A stretch of DNA of 31,842 nucleotides from JBDSKH01 sp050245915 (GTDB lineage Bacteria; Actinomycetota; Actinomycetes; Actinomycetales; Microbacteriaceae): contig JBFWWZ010000038.1 of assembly GCA_050245915.1 (NCBI GenBank), positions 1 to 31,842 on the forward strand, written 5' to 3'. Of this stretch, positions 8,803 to 19,698 are shown piece after piece; position 1 is the stretch's first letter; each line of letters starts with the position of its first letter. The notes under the pieces were generated by a model. The model saw only the letters and a list, made by a program, of their open reading frames with translations. It searched no databases and was not told where the DNA came from. Both the position numbers and the translations under genes were made by a program.

Positions 8803-9688
8803 GCTGCCGCGTCAGCTCGACCGCTACCTGCGGCACGTCGCCATCGAGAAGGGTCGGTCGCCGAACACCGTCGCCGCCTACCGCCGCGACTTGCAGGCGA
8901 TGCTCGACGCCGGCACGGTGCTCGAGCCCGCACCGCTCGCGGCGTATGTGCGCGGCCTGCGCGAGCGGCCGCAGCCGCTGTCGGCGTCGTCGATCGCGCG
9001 CACCATCTCGTCGATCCGCGGATTCACGGGCTTCCTCGTCGACGAGGGCGTGCTCGAGAGCGACCCGGCCGCCGAACTCGTCGCGCCGAAGCAGCCGGCC
9101 CGGCTGCCGAAGGCACTCACGGTCGAGCAGGTCGAGCAGCTGCTGGCCGCCACCGACGGCGACGAGCCCGCCGCGTTGCGCGACAAGGCGCTGATCGAAC
9201 TGCTCTACGCGACCGGCGCCCGCATCTCGGAAGCGGTCGCTCTCAACGTCGACGACCTGCTCGGCGACGACGGCACCACCGAGGTGGTGCGGCTGTTCGG
9301 CAAAGGCGGCAAGCAGCGCATCGTGCCGGTCGGCAGCTATGCACGGGCGGCCCTGGATGCCTATCTGGTCCGGTCACGCCCCGTGCTGTCCGTGCGCGGC
9401 ACGGCCACGCCGGCGCTCTTCCTGGGCATGCGGGGAGCACGCCTCTCGCGCCAGAACGCCTGGCTGCTGCTGCGTTCTGCCGCCGAGCGCGCGAAGCTCG
9501 ACCTGGAGCTCTCCCCGCACAGCATGCGCCACTCGTTCGCCACCCATCTGCTGCAGGGCGGAGCGGACGTGCGCGTGGTGCAGGAGCTGCTCGGCCACGC
9601 CAGCGTGGCGACGACGCAGATCTACACGCGGGTGACCGCCGACGCGCTGCGCGACGTGTACATCGGGGCTCATCCCCGGGCACGCTGA
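8786..9688 (+). CDS. xerD: Site-specific tyrosine recombinase XerD
   Basis: A 300-residue host Xer recombinase that resolves chromosome dimers at dif. An N-terminal SAM-like core-binding domain (about 8-90) is followed by the catalytic domain. The active residues are visible: R146 in TGARISEA, K173 in FGKGGKQR, H245 and R248 in SPHSMRHS, H271 in LLGHASVAT and nucleophile Y280 in QIYTRV. The place after the NUDIX gene and before the ParA-like gene and scpAB matches M. tuberculosis Rv1701. The start is GTG 8786 within the preceding gene; GTG 8795 is an alternative. It is housekeeping and differs from the element integrase at 20333. Confidence 0.95.
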   Translation: MSGVTELPRQLDRYLRHVAIEKGRSPNTVAAYRRDLQAMLDAGTVLEPAPLAAYVRGLRERPQPLSASSIARTISSIRGFTGFLVDEGVLESDPAAELVAPKQPARLPKALTVEQVEQLLAATDGDEPAALRDKALIELLYATGARISEAVALNVDDLLGDDGTTEVVRLFGKGGKQRIVPVGSYARAALDAYLVRSRPVLSVRGTATPALFLGMRGARLSRQNAWLLLRSAAERAKLDLELSPHSMRHSFATHLLQGGADVRVVQELLGHASVATTQIYTRVTADALRDVYIGAHPRAR

Positions 9689-9719
9689 TTGAGTAGCGGC
9701 GACGCCGCGTATCGAAATC
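9687..9719 (+). repeat. Imperfect palindromic repeat (TTGAGTAG...TATCGAAA type), copy 1
   Basis: GATTGAGTAGCGGCG and CGCCGCGTATCGAAATC are imperfect inverted arms that overlap the xerD stop codon. A second member of the same type is at 19731-19765. I recognise this kind of dispersed repeat from Microbacteriaceae genomes; it probably forms a hairpin at the end of the xerD transcript. Confidence 0.75.
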
Positions 9720-9722
9720 AAC

Positions 9723-9741
9723 CTTCAAGTCAGGCTTGAAG
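9723..9741. promoter_or_regulatory. Perfect 7-bp palindrome upstream of the ParA-like gene
   Basis: CTTCAAG-TCAGG-CTTGAAG, with perfect arms and a 5-nt spacer, centred about 53 nt upstream of the presumed transcription start at 9785. It may be an operator or, together with the preceding repeat, part of a terminator. There is no T-run. Confidence 0.45.
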
Positions 9742-9772
9742 CGTGGCGCGGGGGACCCTCTAGACAGGCACG

Positions 9773-9784
9773 TACACTCGGGGC
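9773..9784 (+). promoter_or_regulatory. Putative leaderless promoter of the ParA-like/scpAB operon
   Basis: TACACT at 9773-9778 fits TANNNT and is exactly 6 nt from ATG 9785. The intervening CGGGGC places the only G-run too close to the ATG to be a ribosome binding site, so a leaderless start is likely. Confidence 0.6.
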
Positions 9785-10672
9785 ATGTCAGCGCATCGGG
9801 AGGATGTGACAGAACTGCCTGGAATGGAAATACCCGTGCTCGGACCCACCGGTCGCCCCGTCACCGAGTTCCCGTTGCCCCCCATCCTGAAGCAGCACGG
9901 TCCCGCGCGCATCGTCGCCCTCTGCAACCAGAAGGGCGGTGTCGGCAAGACGACGACCACCATCAACCTGGGCGCCACCCTCGCCGAATACGGCCGCAAG
10001 GTGCTCGCCGTCGACTTCGACCCGCAGGGCGCGCTGAGCGCCGGGCTCGGCGTGCAGACCCACGACGTCGTCACGATCTACGACCTCCTGCTCGGCTCCG
10101 CCACCGACGTGCACGCGGCCGTGCACCACACCGGGACGCCCGGGCTCGACGTGATCCCCGCGAACATCGACCTGAGCGCGGCCGAGGTGCACCTCGTGAA
10201 CGAGGTGGCGCGCGAGCAGATCCTCGCGCGCGTGCTGCGGCAGGTCAGCGCCGAGTACGACGTCATCCTGATCGACTGCCAGCCGTCGCTCGGCCTGCTG
10301 ACCGTCAACGCCCTCACCGCGGCCCACGGCGTGCTGATCCCGCTCGAGCTGGAGTTCTTCGCGCTCCGCGGTGTCGCGCTGCTCGTCGAGACCATCGAGA
10401 AGGTGCGCGACCGGCTGAACCCGGCGATCGAGCTGGACGGCATCCTGGCCACCATGTACGACCCGCGCACCCTGCACTCGCGCGAGGTGCTCGAACGGGT
10501 GGTCGACGCGTTCGGCGACCAGGTGCTCGAGACCGTGATCGGCCGCACGGTGAAGTTCCCGGATGCGTCGGTGGCCGCCGCTCCGATCACCAGTTTCGCG
10601 CCGGACCACTCCGCCGCCGACTCCTACCGCCAGCTGGCCCGAGAGCTGATCGCCCGTGGCGCTGTCGCCTGA
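9785..10672 (+). CDS. ParA/Soj-like ATPase of the scpAB operon (Rv1708-like)
   Basis: A 295-residue deviant-Walker ATPase. A 40-residue leader precedes Walker A CNQKGGVGKTTTT (KGGVGKTT at 50-57), which has the signature lysine of the ParA/MinD group. AVDFDPQG at 75-82 and LIDCQPSLGLLTVNAL supply the Walker A' and B elements. There is no ParB gene beside it; instead it overlaps scpA, as Rv1708 precedes scpAB in M. tuberculosis. A role in chromosome organisation together with ScpAB is likely by context, but the partner is unknown. It is not a plasmid partition gene by context. Confidence 0.88.
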   Translation: MSAHREDVTELPGMEIPVLGPTGRPVTEFPLPPILKQHGPARIVALCNQKGGVGKTTTTINLGATLAEYGRKVLAVDFDPQGALSAGLGVQTHDVVTIYDLLLGSATDVHAAVHHTGTPGLDVIPANIDLSAAEVHLVNEVAREQILARVLRQVSAEYDVILIDCQPSLGLLTVNALTAAHGVLIPLELEFFALRGVALLVETIEKVRDRLNPAIELDGILATMYDPRTLHSREVLERVVDAFGDQVLETVIGRTVKFPDASVAAAPITSFAPDHSAADSYRQLARELIARGAVA

Positions 10673-11486
10673 CGGCGACGTCGCTCTGGCCACCAGCCCG
10701 GAACAGAGCGGATTCCGTCTCACCCTGAGCAACTTCGACGGGCCGTTCGACCTGCTCGTCACGCTGATCGCGAAGCACGACCTCGACATCACCGAGGTCG
10801 CCCTCAGCGCGGTGACGAACGAGTTCCTCTCCTACCTGCGCGAACTGGACTCCGACGAGGAGCTGGAGCAGGCGAGCGAGTTCCTCGTCGTCGCGGCGAC
10901 GCTGCTCGATCTGAAGGTGGCGGGTCTGCTGCCGCAGGGCGAGCTGGTCGACGCCGACGACGTGGCGCTGCTCGAGGCGCGGGACCTGCTCTTCGCCCGG
11001 CTGCTGCAGTACCGGGCCTTCAAAGAGGCGGCGGTCTGGTTCTCGGGGAGGCTCGAGGCCGAGTCCGGGCGTCATGTGCGCTCGGTGCGGCTTGAGGAGA
11101 AGTACCGCAAGCAGACGCCGGAGCTGGTCTGGACGCTCAGCGCCGACGACTTCGCCGCGATGGCGCTGCTGGCGTTCGCGCCGCGCGAGATCCCCGTCGT
11201 GGGGCTGGACCATCTGCACGCGCCGCTGGTCAGCATCCGGGAGCAGGCGGCCCACGTCGTCGCGATGCTGCGCGGCGGCGAACCGGTGAACTTCCGCATG
11301 CTCATCGCGGGCACCGAGGTGAAAGGCGTGATCGTCGCCCGGTTCCTCGCCGTGCTGGAGCTGTATCGTCACGGGGCGATCTCGTTCGATCAGCTGGAAC
11401 CGCTCGGCGAACTGACCCTCCGGTGGACGGCGCCGCACTGGAACGACGATCAGCTGGCCAACCTGGGAGCCGACTATGACAACTGA
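10656..11486 (+). CDS. scpA: Segregation and condensation protein A
   Basis: A 276-residue kleisin subunit of the SMC-ScpAB condensin. The N-terminal FRLTLSNFDGPFDLLVTLIAK is the family hallmark that binds the SMC neck, and the C-terminal winged helix (VIVARFLAVLELYRHGAISF) binds the SMC head. The acidic linker between them has no other motif. The start is GTG 10656, overlapping the ParA-like gene by 17 nt with GAGAG upstream. Its stop overlaps the scpB start by 11 nt. Length is typical for actinobacteria. Confidence 0.95.
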   Translation: MALSPDGDVALATSPEQSGFRLTLSNFDGPFDLLVTLIAKHDLDITEVALSAVTNEFLSYLRELDSDEELEQASEFLVVAATLLDLKVAGLLPQGELVDADDVALLEARDLLFARLLQYRAFKEAAVWFSGRLEAESGRHVRSVRLEEKYRKQTPELVWTLSADDFAAMALLAFAPREIPVVGLDHLHAPLVSIREQAAHVVAMLRGGEPVNFRMLIAGTEVKGVIVARFLAVLELYRHGAISFDQLEPLGELTLRWTAPHWNDDQLANLGADYDN

Positions 11487-12081
11487 AGCCGAGATCGACG
11501 CGCCCGCCGAGTCCGCCGCTCCACCGGCGGATCTGGAGCGCGCGCTCGAAGCCGTGCTGATGGTCGCCGACGAGCCGCTGTCGCTCGTCGCGCTGGCGAC
11601 CGGGCTCGGGGTGCCGGTTCCGGCGGTACGGCAGACGATCGAGCGGCTGGTCGCCGACTACGACGGGCAGGATGGCGGCGTGCGCCGCGGATTCGAGCTG
11701 CGTGAGGTGGGCGGCGGCTGGCGCATGTACGTGCGAGCGGAGCACGACGACGTGGTGCGGCAGTTCGTGCTCACCCAGAATCCGACGAAGCTGTCGCAGG
11801 CGGCCCTCGAGACCCTCGCCGTGATCGCCTACAAGCAGCCGATCTCCCGCGGTGCGATCGCGTCGATCCGCGCCGTCAACGTGGACTCCGTGGTGAGGAC
11901 GCTGCTCGGCCGCGGGCTCATCACCGAGGCGTTCACCGACAGCGAGACCGGCGCCATCCACTACGAGACCACCGACCTGCTGCTGGTGCAGCTCGGCATC
12001 AACTCGATCGAGGAGCTGCCGCAGATCTCGCCGCTGCTGGTCGACGGGGTCGACGGATTCGACGACATCGTCACCCGATGA
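11476..12081 (+). CDS. scpB: Segregation and condensation protein B
   Basis: A 201-residue protein with the two winged-helix domains of ScpB. Diagnostic segments are LERALEAVLMVADEPLS at the start, LSQAALETLAVIAYKQPISR in the second domain, and LLGRGLITE near the end. A dimer of ScpB binds ScpA in the SMC complex. ATG 11476 has GGGAG 6-7 nt upstream. The stop forms an ATGA overlap with the pseudouridine synthase gene. Confidence 0.95.
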   Translation: MTTEAEIDAPAESAAPPADLERALEAVLMVADEPLSLVALATGLGVPVPAVRQTIERLVADYDGQDGGVRRGFELREVGGGWRMYVRAEHDDVVRQFVLTQNPTKLSQAALETLAVIAYKQPISRGAIASIRAVNVDSVVRTLLGRGLITEAFTDSETGAIHYETTDLLLVQLGINSIEELPQISPLLVDGVDGFDDIVTR

Positions 12082-12851
12082 ACGGGTCTCGACAGGCTCG
12101 ACCACCGGAATCGGGGGGAGAGCGGCTGCAGAAAGTCCTGGCGGCCGCCGGCGTCGCATCGCGCCGGGTCATCGAGCAGTACATCGCCGAGGGGCGCATC
12201 TCGGTGAACGGCGAGATCATCACCGAGCAGGGACGCCGCGTCGATCCGCAGACCGACAAGGTCGCGGTCGACGGGGTGGCCGTGCAACTCGACCCGGGCA
12301 AGCGCTACGTCATGCTGAACAAGCCCACCGGAGTGGTGAGCTCGCTGAAAGACGAGAACGGGCGACGCGACCTGCAGGAGTTCACCCGCGGATACGAGGA
12401 GCGGCTGTTCAACGTCGGCCGGCTCGATGCCGACACCAGCGGCCTGCTGCTGCTCACCAACGACGGTGAGCTCGCGCACGTGCTCGCGCATCCGTCGTTC
12501 GGGGTGACGAAGACGTATGTCGCCACCGTCGCCGGCACCGCGACCCCCGCGGTGATGCGGCGGCTGGAGAAGGGCATCGAGCTGGAGGACGGGCCGATCG
12601 CAGCGGACCGCGCGCGCATCGTCGGAGAGGCGTCGAAAGGCCGGACACTCGTCGAGCTGACCCTGCACTCGGGGCGCAACCGCATCGTGCGGCGGATGCT
12701 CGACCACGTCGGCCACCCCGTGCTCGAGCTGGTGCGCAGGCAGTTCGGCCCCCTGCATCTGGGAACGCTCGCGCAGGGTCGCACCCGCGACCTCACTAAG
12801 GTGGAACTCGGCCAATTGCTGACCCTGAGCCGTGAGGATCGCCCCGAATGA
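12078..12851 (+). CDS. rluB: Pseudouridine synthase, RsuA/RluB family
   Basis: A 257-residue enzyme that turns uridine into pseudouridine in rRNA. An S4 RNA-binding domain (GERLQKVLAAAGVASRR onward, about 14-65) precedes the catalytic domain with NVGRLDADTSGLLLLTNDG; D117 is the catalytic Asp. The late NRIVRRMLDHVGHPVLEL motif is also typical. It sits after scpB as Rv1711 does. The start at ATG 12078 is in an ATGA overlap, but codons 3-10 are made of a dispersed repeat (12084-12108), so the first dozen residues are foreign to the family. The choice between RluB (23S) and RsuA (16S) specificity is not certain. Confidence 0.9.
   Translation: MNGSRQARPPESGGERLQKVLAAAGVASRRVIEQYIAEGRISVNGEIITEQGRRVDPQTDKVAVDGVAVQLDPGKRYVMLNKPTGVVSSLKDENGRRDLQEFTRGYEERLFNVGRLDADTSGLLLLTNDGELAHVLAHPSFGVTKTYVATVAGTATPAVMRRLEKGIELEDGPIAADRARIVGEASKGRTLVELTLHSGRNRIVRRMLDHVGHPVLELVRRQFGPLHLGTLAQGRTRDLTKVELGQLLTLSREDRPE
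12084..12108 (+). repeat. Dispersed GGTCTCGACAGGCTCGACC-type repeat
   Basis: The stretch GTCTCGACAGGCTCGACCAC is a familiar dispersed sequence of high-GC actinobacteria, whose reverse strand reads PVVEPVETR in spurious ORFs. Here it lies inside the first codons of the pseudouridine synthase gene and keeps the frame open. Confidence 0.7.
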
Positions 12852-13939
12852 ACGAGCGCCGACTCGCGGAACAGGTCCGCATCGTCGGCAGCGGCCTCCT
12901 CGGGGCCAGTATCGGGCTCGGACTGCGCGCGCACGGCGTCGACGTCATCGTCGAGGACGCGTCGCCGTCGGCCCGCAAGCTCGCGATCGCATACGGCGCG
13001 GGGCGCGCCCCGGCGGCCGATGACGCGCCCGGCCTCATCGTCGTGGCGGTGCCGCCGGATGTCACCGCGGACGTGGTGGCGGCCGAACTGGAGCGGTACC
13101 CGGAGGCGCTGGTCACCGACGTCGCCAGCGTGAAGGTCGCCCCGCTGGAGGACCTGCGCGAACGGGGAGCCGATCTCAGCCGCTACCTCGGCACCCACCC
13201 GATGGCTGGACGCGAGCGCGGGGGAGCCGTCTCCGCGAGGGCCGACCTGTTCATCGGCCGGCCCTGGATCCTCGCCGGTCACGACGGAATCACCTCCCGC
13301 CGGGCGGCGGCGATCGAGGACATGATCCTCGACCTCGGCGCCATCCCCGTCGAGATGGATGCCGCCGACCACGACCGCGGCGTCGCCCTCGTCTCCCACG
13401 CGCCCCAGGTGGTCGCGTCACTGCTCGCCGGCCGCCTGCGCGGCGGATCCGGTGCGGCGCTGGGGCTCACCGGACAGGGTCTGCGCGACACGACCCGCAT
13501 CGCCTCCAGTGACCCCGCGCTGTGGGTGCAGATCCTCGGGGCGAACGCCGAGGCGGTCGCCGACGTGCTCCGTCCCCTCCGCGACGATCTCGACGGCCTG
13601 CTCGCGGCGCTCGACGCCCCCGACGAGCCCGCCTCGCGCCGGGTGATCGCCGAGGCGCTGGCGGCAGGCAACGAGGGGGTCGCGCGGATCCCCGGCAAGC
13701 ACGGCCAGGACCGCCGCTACACGGCGATCGTGGTGAAGATCGACGACAAGCCGGGCGAGCTCGCCCGGCTGCTCACCGAGATCGGCGAAGAAGGCGTCAA
13801 CATGGAGGACCTGCGGCTCGAGCACTCGCCGGAGACGCGGGTCGGGTTCGCGGAGATCTCCGTCGTGCCCGAGGCGGCTCACCCTCTCGCCGAGGCCCTC
13901 GAGGCCCGCGGCTGGACGCTGATGGAGGCGGAGAGATGA
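12848..13939 (+). CDS. tyrA: Prephenate dehydrogenase with C-terminal ACT domain
   Basis: A 363-residue NAD(P)-dependent dehydrogenase of tyrosine synthesis (prephenate to 4-hydroxyphenylpyruvate, or arogenate to tyrosine). The Rossmann motif GSGLLGASIGLGL is at 14-26, and the substrate-site motif LGTHPMAGRERGG with H117 follows. The helical dimer domain contains LVSHAPQVVASLL. The last 70 residues (VKIDDKPGELARLLTEIGEE onward) form an ACT domain, which suggests feedback control by tyrosine. It is joined by ATGA overlaps to the genes on both sides. M. tuberculosis has tyrA elsewhere, so this position is a lineage feature. Confidence 0.93.
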   Translation: MNERRLAEQVRIVGSGLLGASIGLGLRAHGVDVIVEDASPSARKLAIAYGAGRAPAADDAPGLIVVAVPPDVTADVVAAELERYPEALVTDVASVKVAPLEDLRERGADLSRYLGTHPMAGRERGGAVSARADLFIGRPWILAGHDGITSRRAAAIEDMILDLGAIPVEMDAADHDRGVALVSHAPQVVASLLAGRLRGGSGAALGLTGQGLRDTTRIASSDPALWVQILGANAEAVADVLRPLRDDLDGLLAALDAPDEPASRRVIAEALAAGNEGVARIPGKHGQDRRYTAIVVKIDDKPGELARLLTEIGEEGVNMEDLRLEHSPETRVGFAEISVVPEAAHPLAEALEARGWTLMEAER

Positions 13940-14592
13940 TCGTCGTGGCCGTCGACGGCCCCGCGGGCAGCGGTAAGTCCAGCGTCAGCAAGGCGGCGTC
14001 GCGCCGGCTCGGCTACGACTACCTCGACACCGGTGCCGCCTACCGGGCGCTCACCTGGGTCGCCCTCGAGAACGGCGTCGAACCCTCCGACGCCGAGGCG
14101 ATCGTCGCACTGCTCGACGACTTCCCGTACCGCACCGAGCTCGGGGACGGCGGCACCATCGTGCGGGTCGGAGACCTGGATGTGAGCGAGGCCATCCGCG
14201 AGCCCCGGATCAGCGCCGTGGTCAGCGACGTAGCCCGGGTGCCCGAGGTTCGGGTCGCGCTGAATGACGCGTTCCGGCGGATCATCGCGGGCACGGAGGC
14301 CCCCGGCATCGTCGTCGAAGGCCGGGACATCACGACGGTGGTCGCGCCGGATGCGCCCGTCCGCATCCTGTTGACCGCCGACGAAGCGGTTAGGATTGCC
14401 AGGCGCTCCGCGGAGCTCGCGCCCGGCGCCGCCTCGACGGCGGACCAGCTGCGCGAACGGGACCGGCGCGACGCCCAGGTGGTGGACTTCATGACCGCAG
14501 CACCCGGCGTCACGACGATCGACTCCACCGACCTCGACTTCGACCAGACGGTGGATGCCGTGGTCGGCCTGGTGCGCGACATCACTTCCTAA
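13936..14592 (+). CDS. cmk: Cytidylate kinase
   Basis: A 218-residue kinase that phosphorylates CMP and dCMP. The P-loop VDGPAGSGKSSVSK is at about 7-20, DYLDTGAAYRALTW binds CMP, and IVVEGRDITTVVAPDA and ARRSAEL contain the usual nucleotide-binding arginines. It begins in an ATGA overlap with tyrA and is followed after 12 nt by der, the usual cmk-der pair. Codons near 14371-14400 include TTG, GTT and AGG, which are uncommon in this block and resemble a promoter (see findings). Confidence 0.96.
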   Translation: MIVVAVDGPAGSGKSSVSKAASRRLGYDYLDTGAAYRALTWVALENGVEPSDAEAIVALLDDFPYRTELGDGGTIVRVGDLDVSEAIREPRISAVVSDVARVPEVRVALNDAFRRIIAGTEAPGIVVEGRDITTVVAPDAPVRILLTADEAVRIARRSAELAPGAASTADQLRERDRRDAQVVDFMTAAPGVTTIDSTDLDFDQTVDAVVGLVRDITS

Positions 14593-14604
14593 GGACACTT
14601 CTTC

Positions 14605-16125
14605 ATGAGCGGCGATTCGACAGACCCGGACGAGATCACCGACGAGTACGACCCGCAACTGGCGGAGCGGCTCGCCGCCCTCGACGACGCCGAGGCGGAG
14701 GCGCGGGCCGCATCCCTGCGTGCCGGGCTCGAGCAGTACGCGCTCGATGAGGAGGACCTCGGCCTGCTGGAGGCCGCCGCCGAGGGACCCGACGGCATCA
14801 CGTACCTGCCTGCGCTGCCCGTGCTGGCGATCGTCGGACGCCCCAACGTGGGCAAGTCCGCGCTCGTCAACCGCATCCTGGGCCGCCGCGAAGCCGTCGT
14901 CGAAGACACCCCCGGCGTCACGCGCGACCGGGTCACCTACAAGGCCGAATGGCTGGGTCGGCGCTTCACCCTCGTCGACACCGGCGGCTGGGAACCGGAC
15001 GCTCAGGGCATCAACGCGAGCGTCGCGGCCCAGGCGGAGGTCGCGGTCGACCTCGCCGACGCCGTGCTGTTCGTCGTCGACATCAACGTGGGCGCCACCG
15101 CCACCGACGAGCACGTCGTCAGGATGCTGCGGCAGTCCCGCAAGCCGGTGATCCTGGTCGCCAACAAGGCCGACGACGCGATCAAAGACCCGCAGGCCGC
15201 GGAGTTGTGGAGCCTCGGGCTCGGCGAGCCGTGGCCGCTGTCGGCGCTGCACGGACGCGGGGTCGCCGACCTGCTCGACCACGTGATGACGGTGCTGCCC
15301 GAGGTGTCTGCCGTCGCGAAAGAGGAGATCGGCGGACCGCGGCGGGTCGCCATCATCGGGAGGCCGAACGTCGGCAAGAGCTCGCTGCTGAACAAGGCGG
15401 CGGGCGAGGAGCGCGTCGTCGTCAACGAACTCGCCGGCACCACCCGCGACCCGGTCGACGAGCAGGTCGAACTGGGCGGCCGGATCTGGACCTTCGTCGA
15501 CACCGCCGGCATCCGCAAGCGGGTGCACCTGCAGCACGGCGCCGACTTCTACGCGTCGCTGCGCACCAGCGCCGCGCTGGAGAAGGCGGAGGTCGCGGTC
15601 GTCGTGCTCGATGTCACCGAGCCGGTCTCCGTTCAGGATCTGCGCATCATCGACCTCGTCCTCGAATCGGGCCGGGCGCTCGTGCTCGCCTACAACAAAT
15701 GGGACCTGCTCGACGACGAACGCCGCCGGTACCTGGAACGCGAGGTGGAACAGGATCTCGCGCACGTGGCCTGGGCGCCGCGCGTCAACATCTCCGCCAG
15801 GACGGGACGGCATCTCGAGAAGCTCGTTCCTGCGCTCGAGCTGGCGCTGGACAGCTGGGACACCCGGATCCCGACCGGCAAGCTGAACGCCCTGATCGCC
15901 GAGCTGACCGCGGAGCACCCGCACCCGGTGCGCGGCGGTAAGCAGCCCCGCATCCTGTTCGGCACGCAGGCATCCACCCGCCCGCCGACCTTCGTGCTGT
16001 TCACCACCGGGTTCCTCGACCCGCAGTACCGCCGGTTCATCCAGCGCCGGCTGCGCGAGGTGTACGGCTTCGAGGGCACCCCGATCATCGTCAACATGCG
16101 GGTGCGCGAGAAGCGCAAGCGATGA
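14605..16125 (+). CDS. der: Ribosome biogenesis GTPase Der (EngA)
   Basis: A 506-residue GTPase with two consecutive G domains and a KH-like C-terminal domain, needed for 50S subunit assembly. Both P-loops read GRPNVGKS (about 78-85 and 252-259). The switch and DxxG motifs are DTPGVTRD/DTGGW and ELAGTTRDPVD/DTAGI, and the base-specifying motifs are NKAD and NKWD. An acidic N-terminal extension of about 70 residues precedes the first G domain, as in other actinobacteria. AAGGA at 14591-14595 supports ATG 14605. The stop overlaps the next gene as ATGA. Confidence 0.97.
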   Translation: MSGDSTDPDEITDEYDPQLAERLAALDDAEAEARAASLRAGLEQYALDEEDLGLLEAAAEGPDGITYLPALPVLAIVGRPNVGKSALVNRILGRREAVVEDTPGVTRDRVTYKAEWLGRRFTLVDTGGWEPDAQGINASVAAQAEVAVDLADAVLFVVDINVGATATDEHVVRMLRQSRKPVILVANKADDAIKDPQAAELWSLGLGEPWPLSALHGRGVADLLDHVMTVLPEVSAVAKEEIGGPRRVAIIGRPNVGKSSLLNKAAGEERVVVNELAGTTRDPVDEQVELGGRIWTFVDTAGIRKRVHLQHGADFYASLRTSAALEKAEVAVVVLDVTEPVSVQDLRIIDLVLESGRALVLAYNKWDLLDDERRRYLEREVEQDLAHVAWAPRVNISARTGRHLEKLVPALELALDSWDTRIPTGKLNALIAELTAEHPHPVRGGKQPRILFGTQASTRPPTFVLFTTGFLDPQYRRFIQRRLREVYGFEGTPIIVNMRVREKRKR

Positions 16126-16862
16126 CCGATCCGGCGCTCTCGTTCGGGGCGGCGGCCGGCGCGTACGATCGGGCCCGCCCGGAGTACCCGCGGGAGGCGG
16201 TGGCCTGGTTCCTGCCCGACGGTCACGCTTCTGGACAGCGGAGCCGCGTGGCGGATGTCGGGGCCGGCACGGGCAAGCTGAGCGTCATCCTCCGGGAGGC
16301 GGGGCACGACGTCGTCGCCGTCGATCCCGACCCGCAGATGCTGGAGGCGCTGTCGGCGCGGCACCCCGGCATCCCGACCCTGATCGGAACGGGTGAGCGC
16401 CTGCCGCTCGACGACGCCTCCGTCGACGCGGTGACGTTCGGGCAGGCGTGGCACTGGGTGGATCCTGCCGTCGCATCGCCCGAGGTGGCACGCGTGCTGC
16501 GTCCGGGCGGCGTGCTCGGGCTGTTCTGGAATCTGCGCGATGAACGCGTCCCGTGGGTCGAGGAGCTGAGCGGCATCATGCACGCCAGCACGGCGGAGCA
16601 GATGATCGCCGAGGGCGGCGTCGTGGTGACGCAGCCGTTCGGCGAGCCGGAGCGGTTCAGCTCGCAGTGGTCGATGACGTTCGACGTCGACGGTCTCGTC
16701 GATCTGGCGGCATCACGAAGCTACGTGATCACGGAGACGCCGGTGCGGCGCGCCGAGATCCTGGATGGCGTGCGCGCCCTCGCCGAACGGGTCGCGGACT
16801 CCGATGGCCGGGTCACGATGCCGTACCGCACCGAGGTCTACCGCTACCGCGCCGTCGGCTGA
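16122..16862 (+). CDS. Class I SAM-dependent methyltransferase
   Basis: A 246-residue methyltransferase of the methyltransferase-11 type. Motif I VADVGAGTGKLS is at 43-54, the acidic ribose-binding residue lies in AVDPDPQML, and FGQAWHWVDP and EVARVLRPGGVLGLFWN follow in normal order. The substrate cannot be read from the sequence; small molecules are most common in this family. It is joined to der by an ATGA overlap, yet it is probably an accessory member of the operon. Its 3' end overlaps the convergent GNAT gene by 19 nt. Confidence 0.88.
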   Translation: MTDPALSFGAAAGAYDRARPEYPREAVAWFLPDGHASGQRSRVADVGAGTGKLSVILREAGHDVVAVDPDPQMLEALSARHPGIPTLIGTGERLPLDDASVDAVTFGQAWHWVDPAVASPEVARVLRPGGVLGLFWNLRDERVPWVEELSGIMHASTAEQMIAEGGVVVTQPFGEPERFSSQWSMTFDVDGLVDLAASRSYVITETPVRRAEILDGVRALAERVADSDGRVTMPYRTEVYRYRAVG

Positions 16863-17343
16863 AGGCGGAGTCCGTAGAACCGTTCGCCGGGGAAGAAACC
16901 GTACGGCGGGTACGCCTCGATGCGCTGGTAACCGAGGGATTCGTACAGGCCGTGGGCCGCGGTCTGCAGCCCGCCGGTTTCCAGCACGATCGAGGTGACC
17001 CCGTGCGCGGGCGCTCGTGACGCGAGGTCGAGCATGATCTGCTTCGAGAGGCCCTGCCCGCGGTGTGAGGGTTCGACGTAGACGCGTTTCACATCCCACT
17101 CATGGTCAGGATGGGGGAGCGACGGCCGTACCGCGCCGGTGCCGACCGGCCGCCCGTCGTCGAGGACGAGCAGGGTGATGACGATCTCGCCGGGATCGAC
17201 GACGAGTGACGCACGGGCTGCGGCGAGCGCGTCGGGGGTGAGTTCATCGAGCCACGGCTTGTAGAGCGCCCCCGTCTCCGCGAACAACGCGGTGTGCAGC
17301 GCGTCGACCCGCGGGTCGGTCCATTCGACGACCTCGGTGGTGA

Positions 17344-17347
<4 letters not shown>
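16844..17347 (-). CDS. GNAT family N-acetyltransferase
   Basis: A 167-residue acetyltransferase. The acetyl-CoA motif A is VKRVYVEPSHRGQGLSKQIM (about 86-105), with the pyrophosphate loop RGQGLS. Motif B contains LYESLGYQRIEAYPPYG, close to the small-amine or amino-acid acetyltransferases annotated as PhnO/ElaA-like; the substrate is unknown. The start ATG 17347 overlaps the stop of the upstream UvrA-like gene as ATGA, so both come from one reverse-strand transcript. The 3' end overlaps the methyltransferase gene on the other strand. Confidence 0.85.

Positions 17348-19698
<2,351 letters not shown>

Noticed and set aside
9785..10672. Plasmid-type partition system
   Set aside because: There is no parB or parS-like repeat beside it, and the gene is fused by overlap to scpAB in a conserved chromosomal order.
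13879..15924. A 681-codon reverse-strand frame over cmk and der
   Set aside because: Shadow of two well-supported genes; its product is His, Asp and Arg-rich without motifs.
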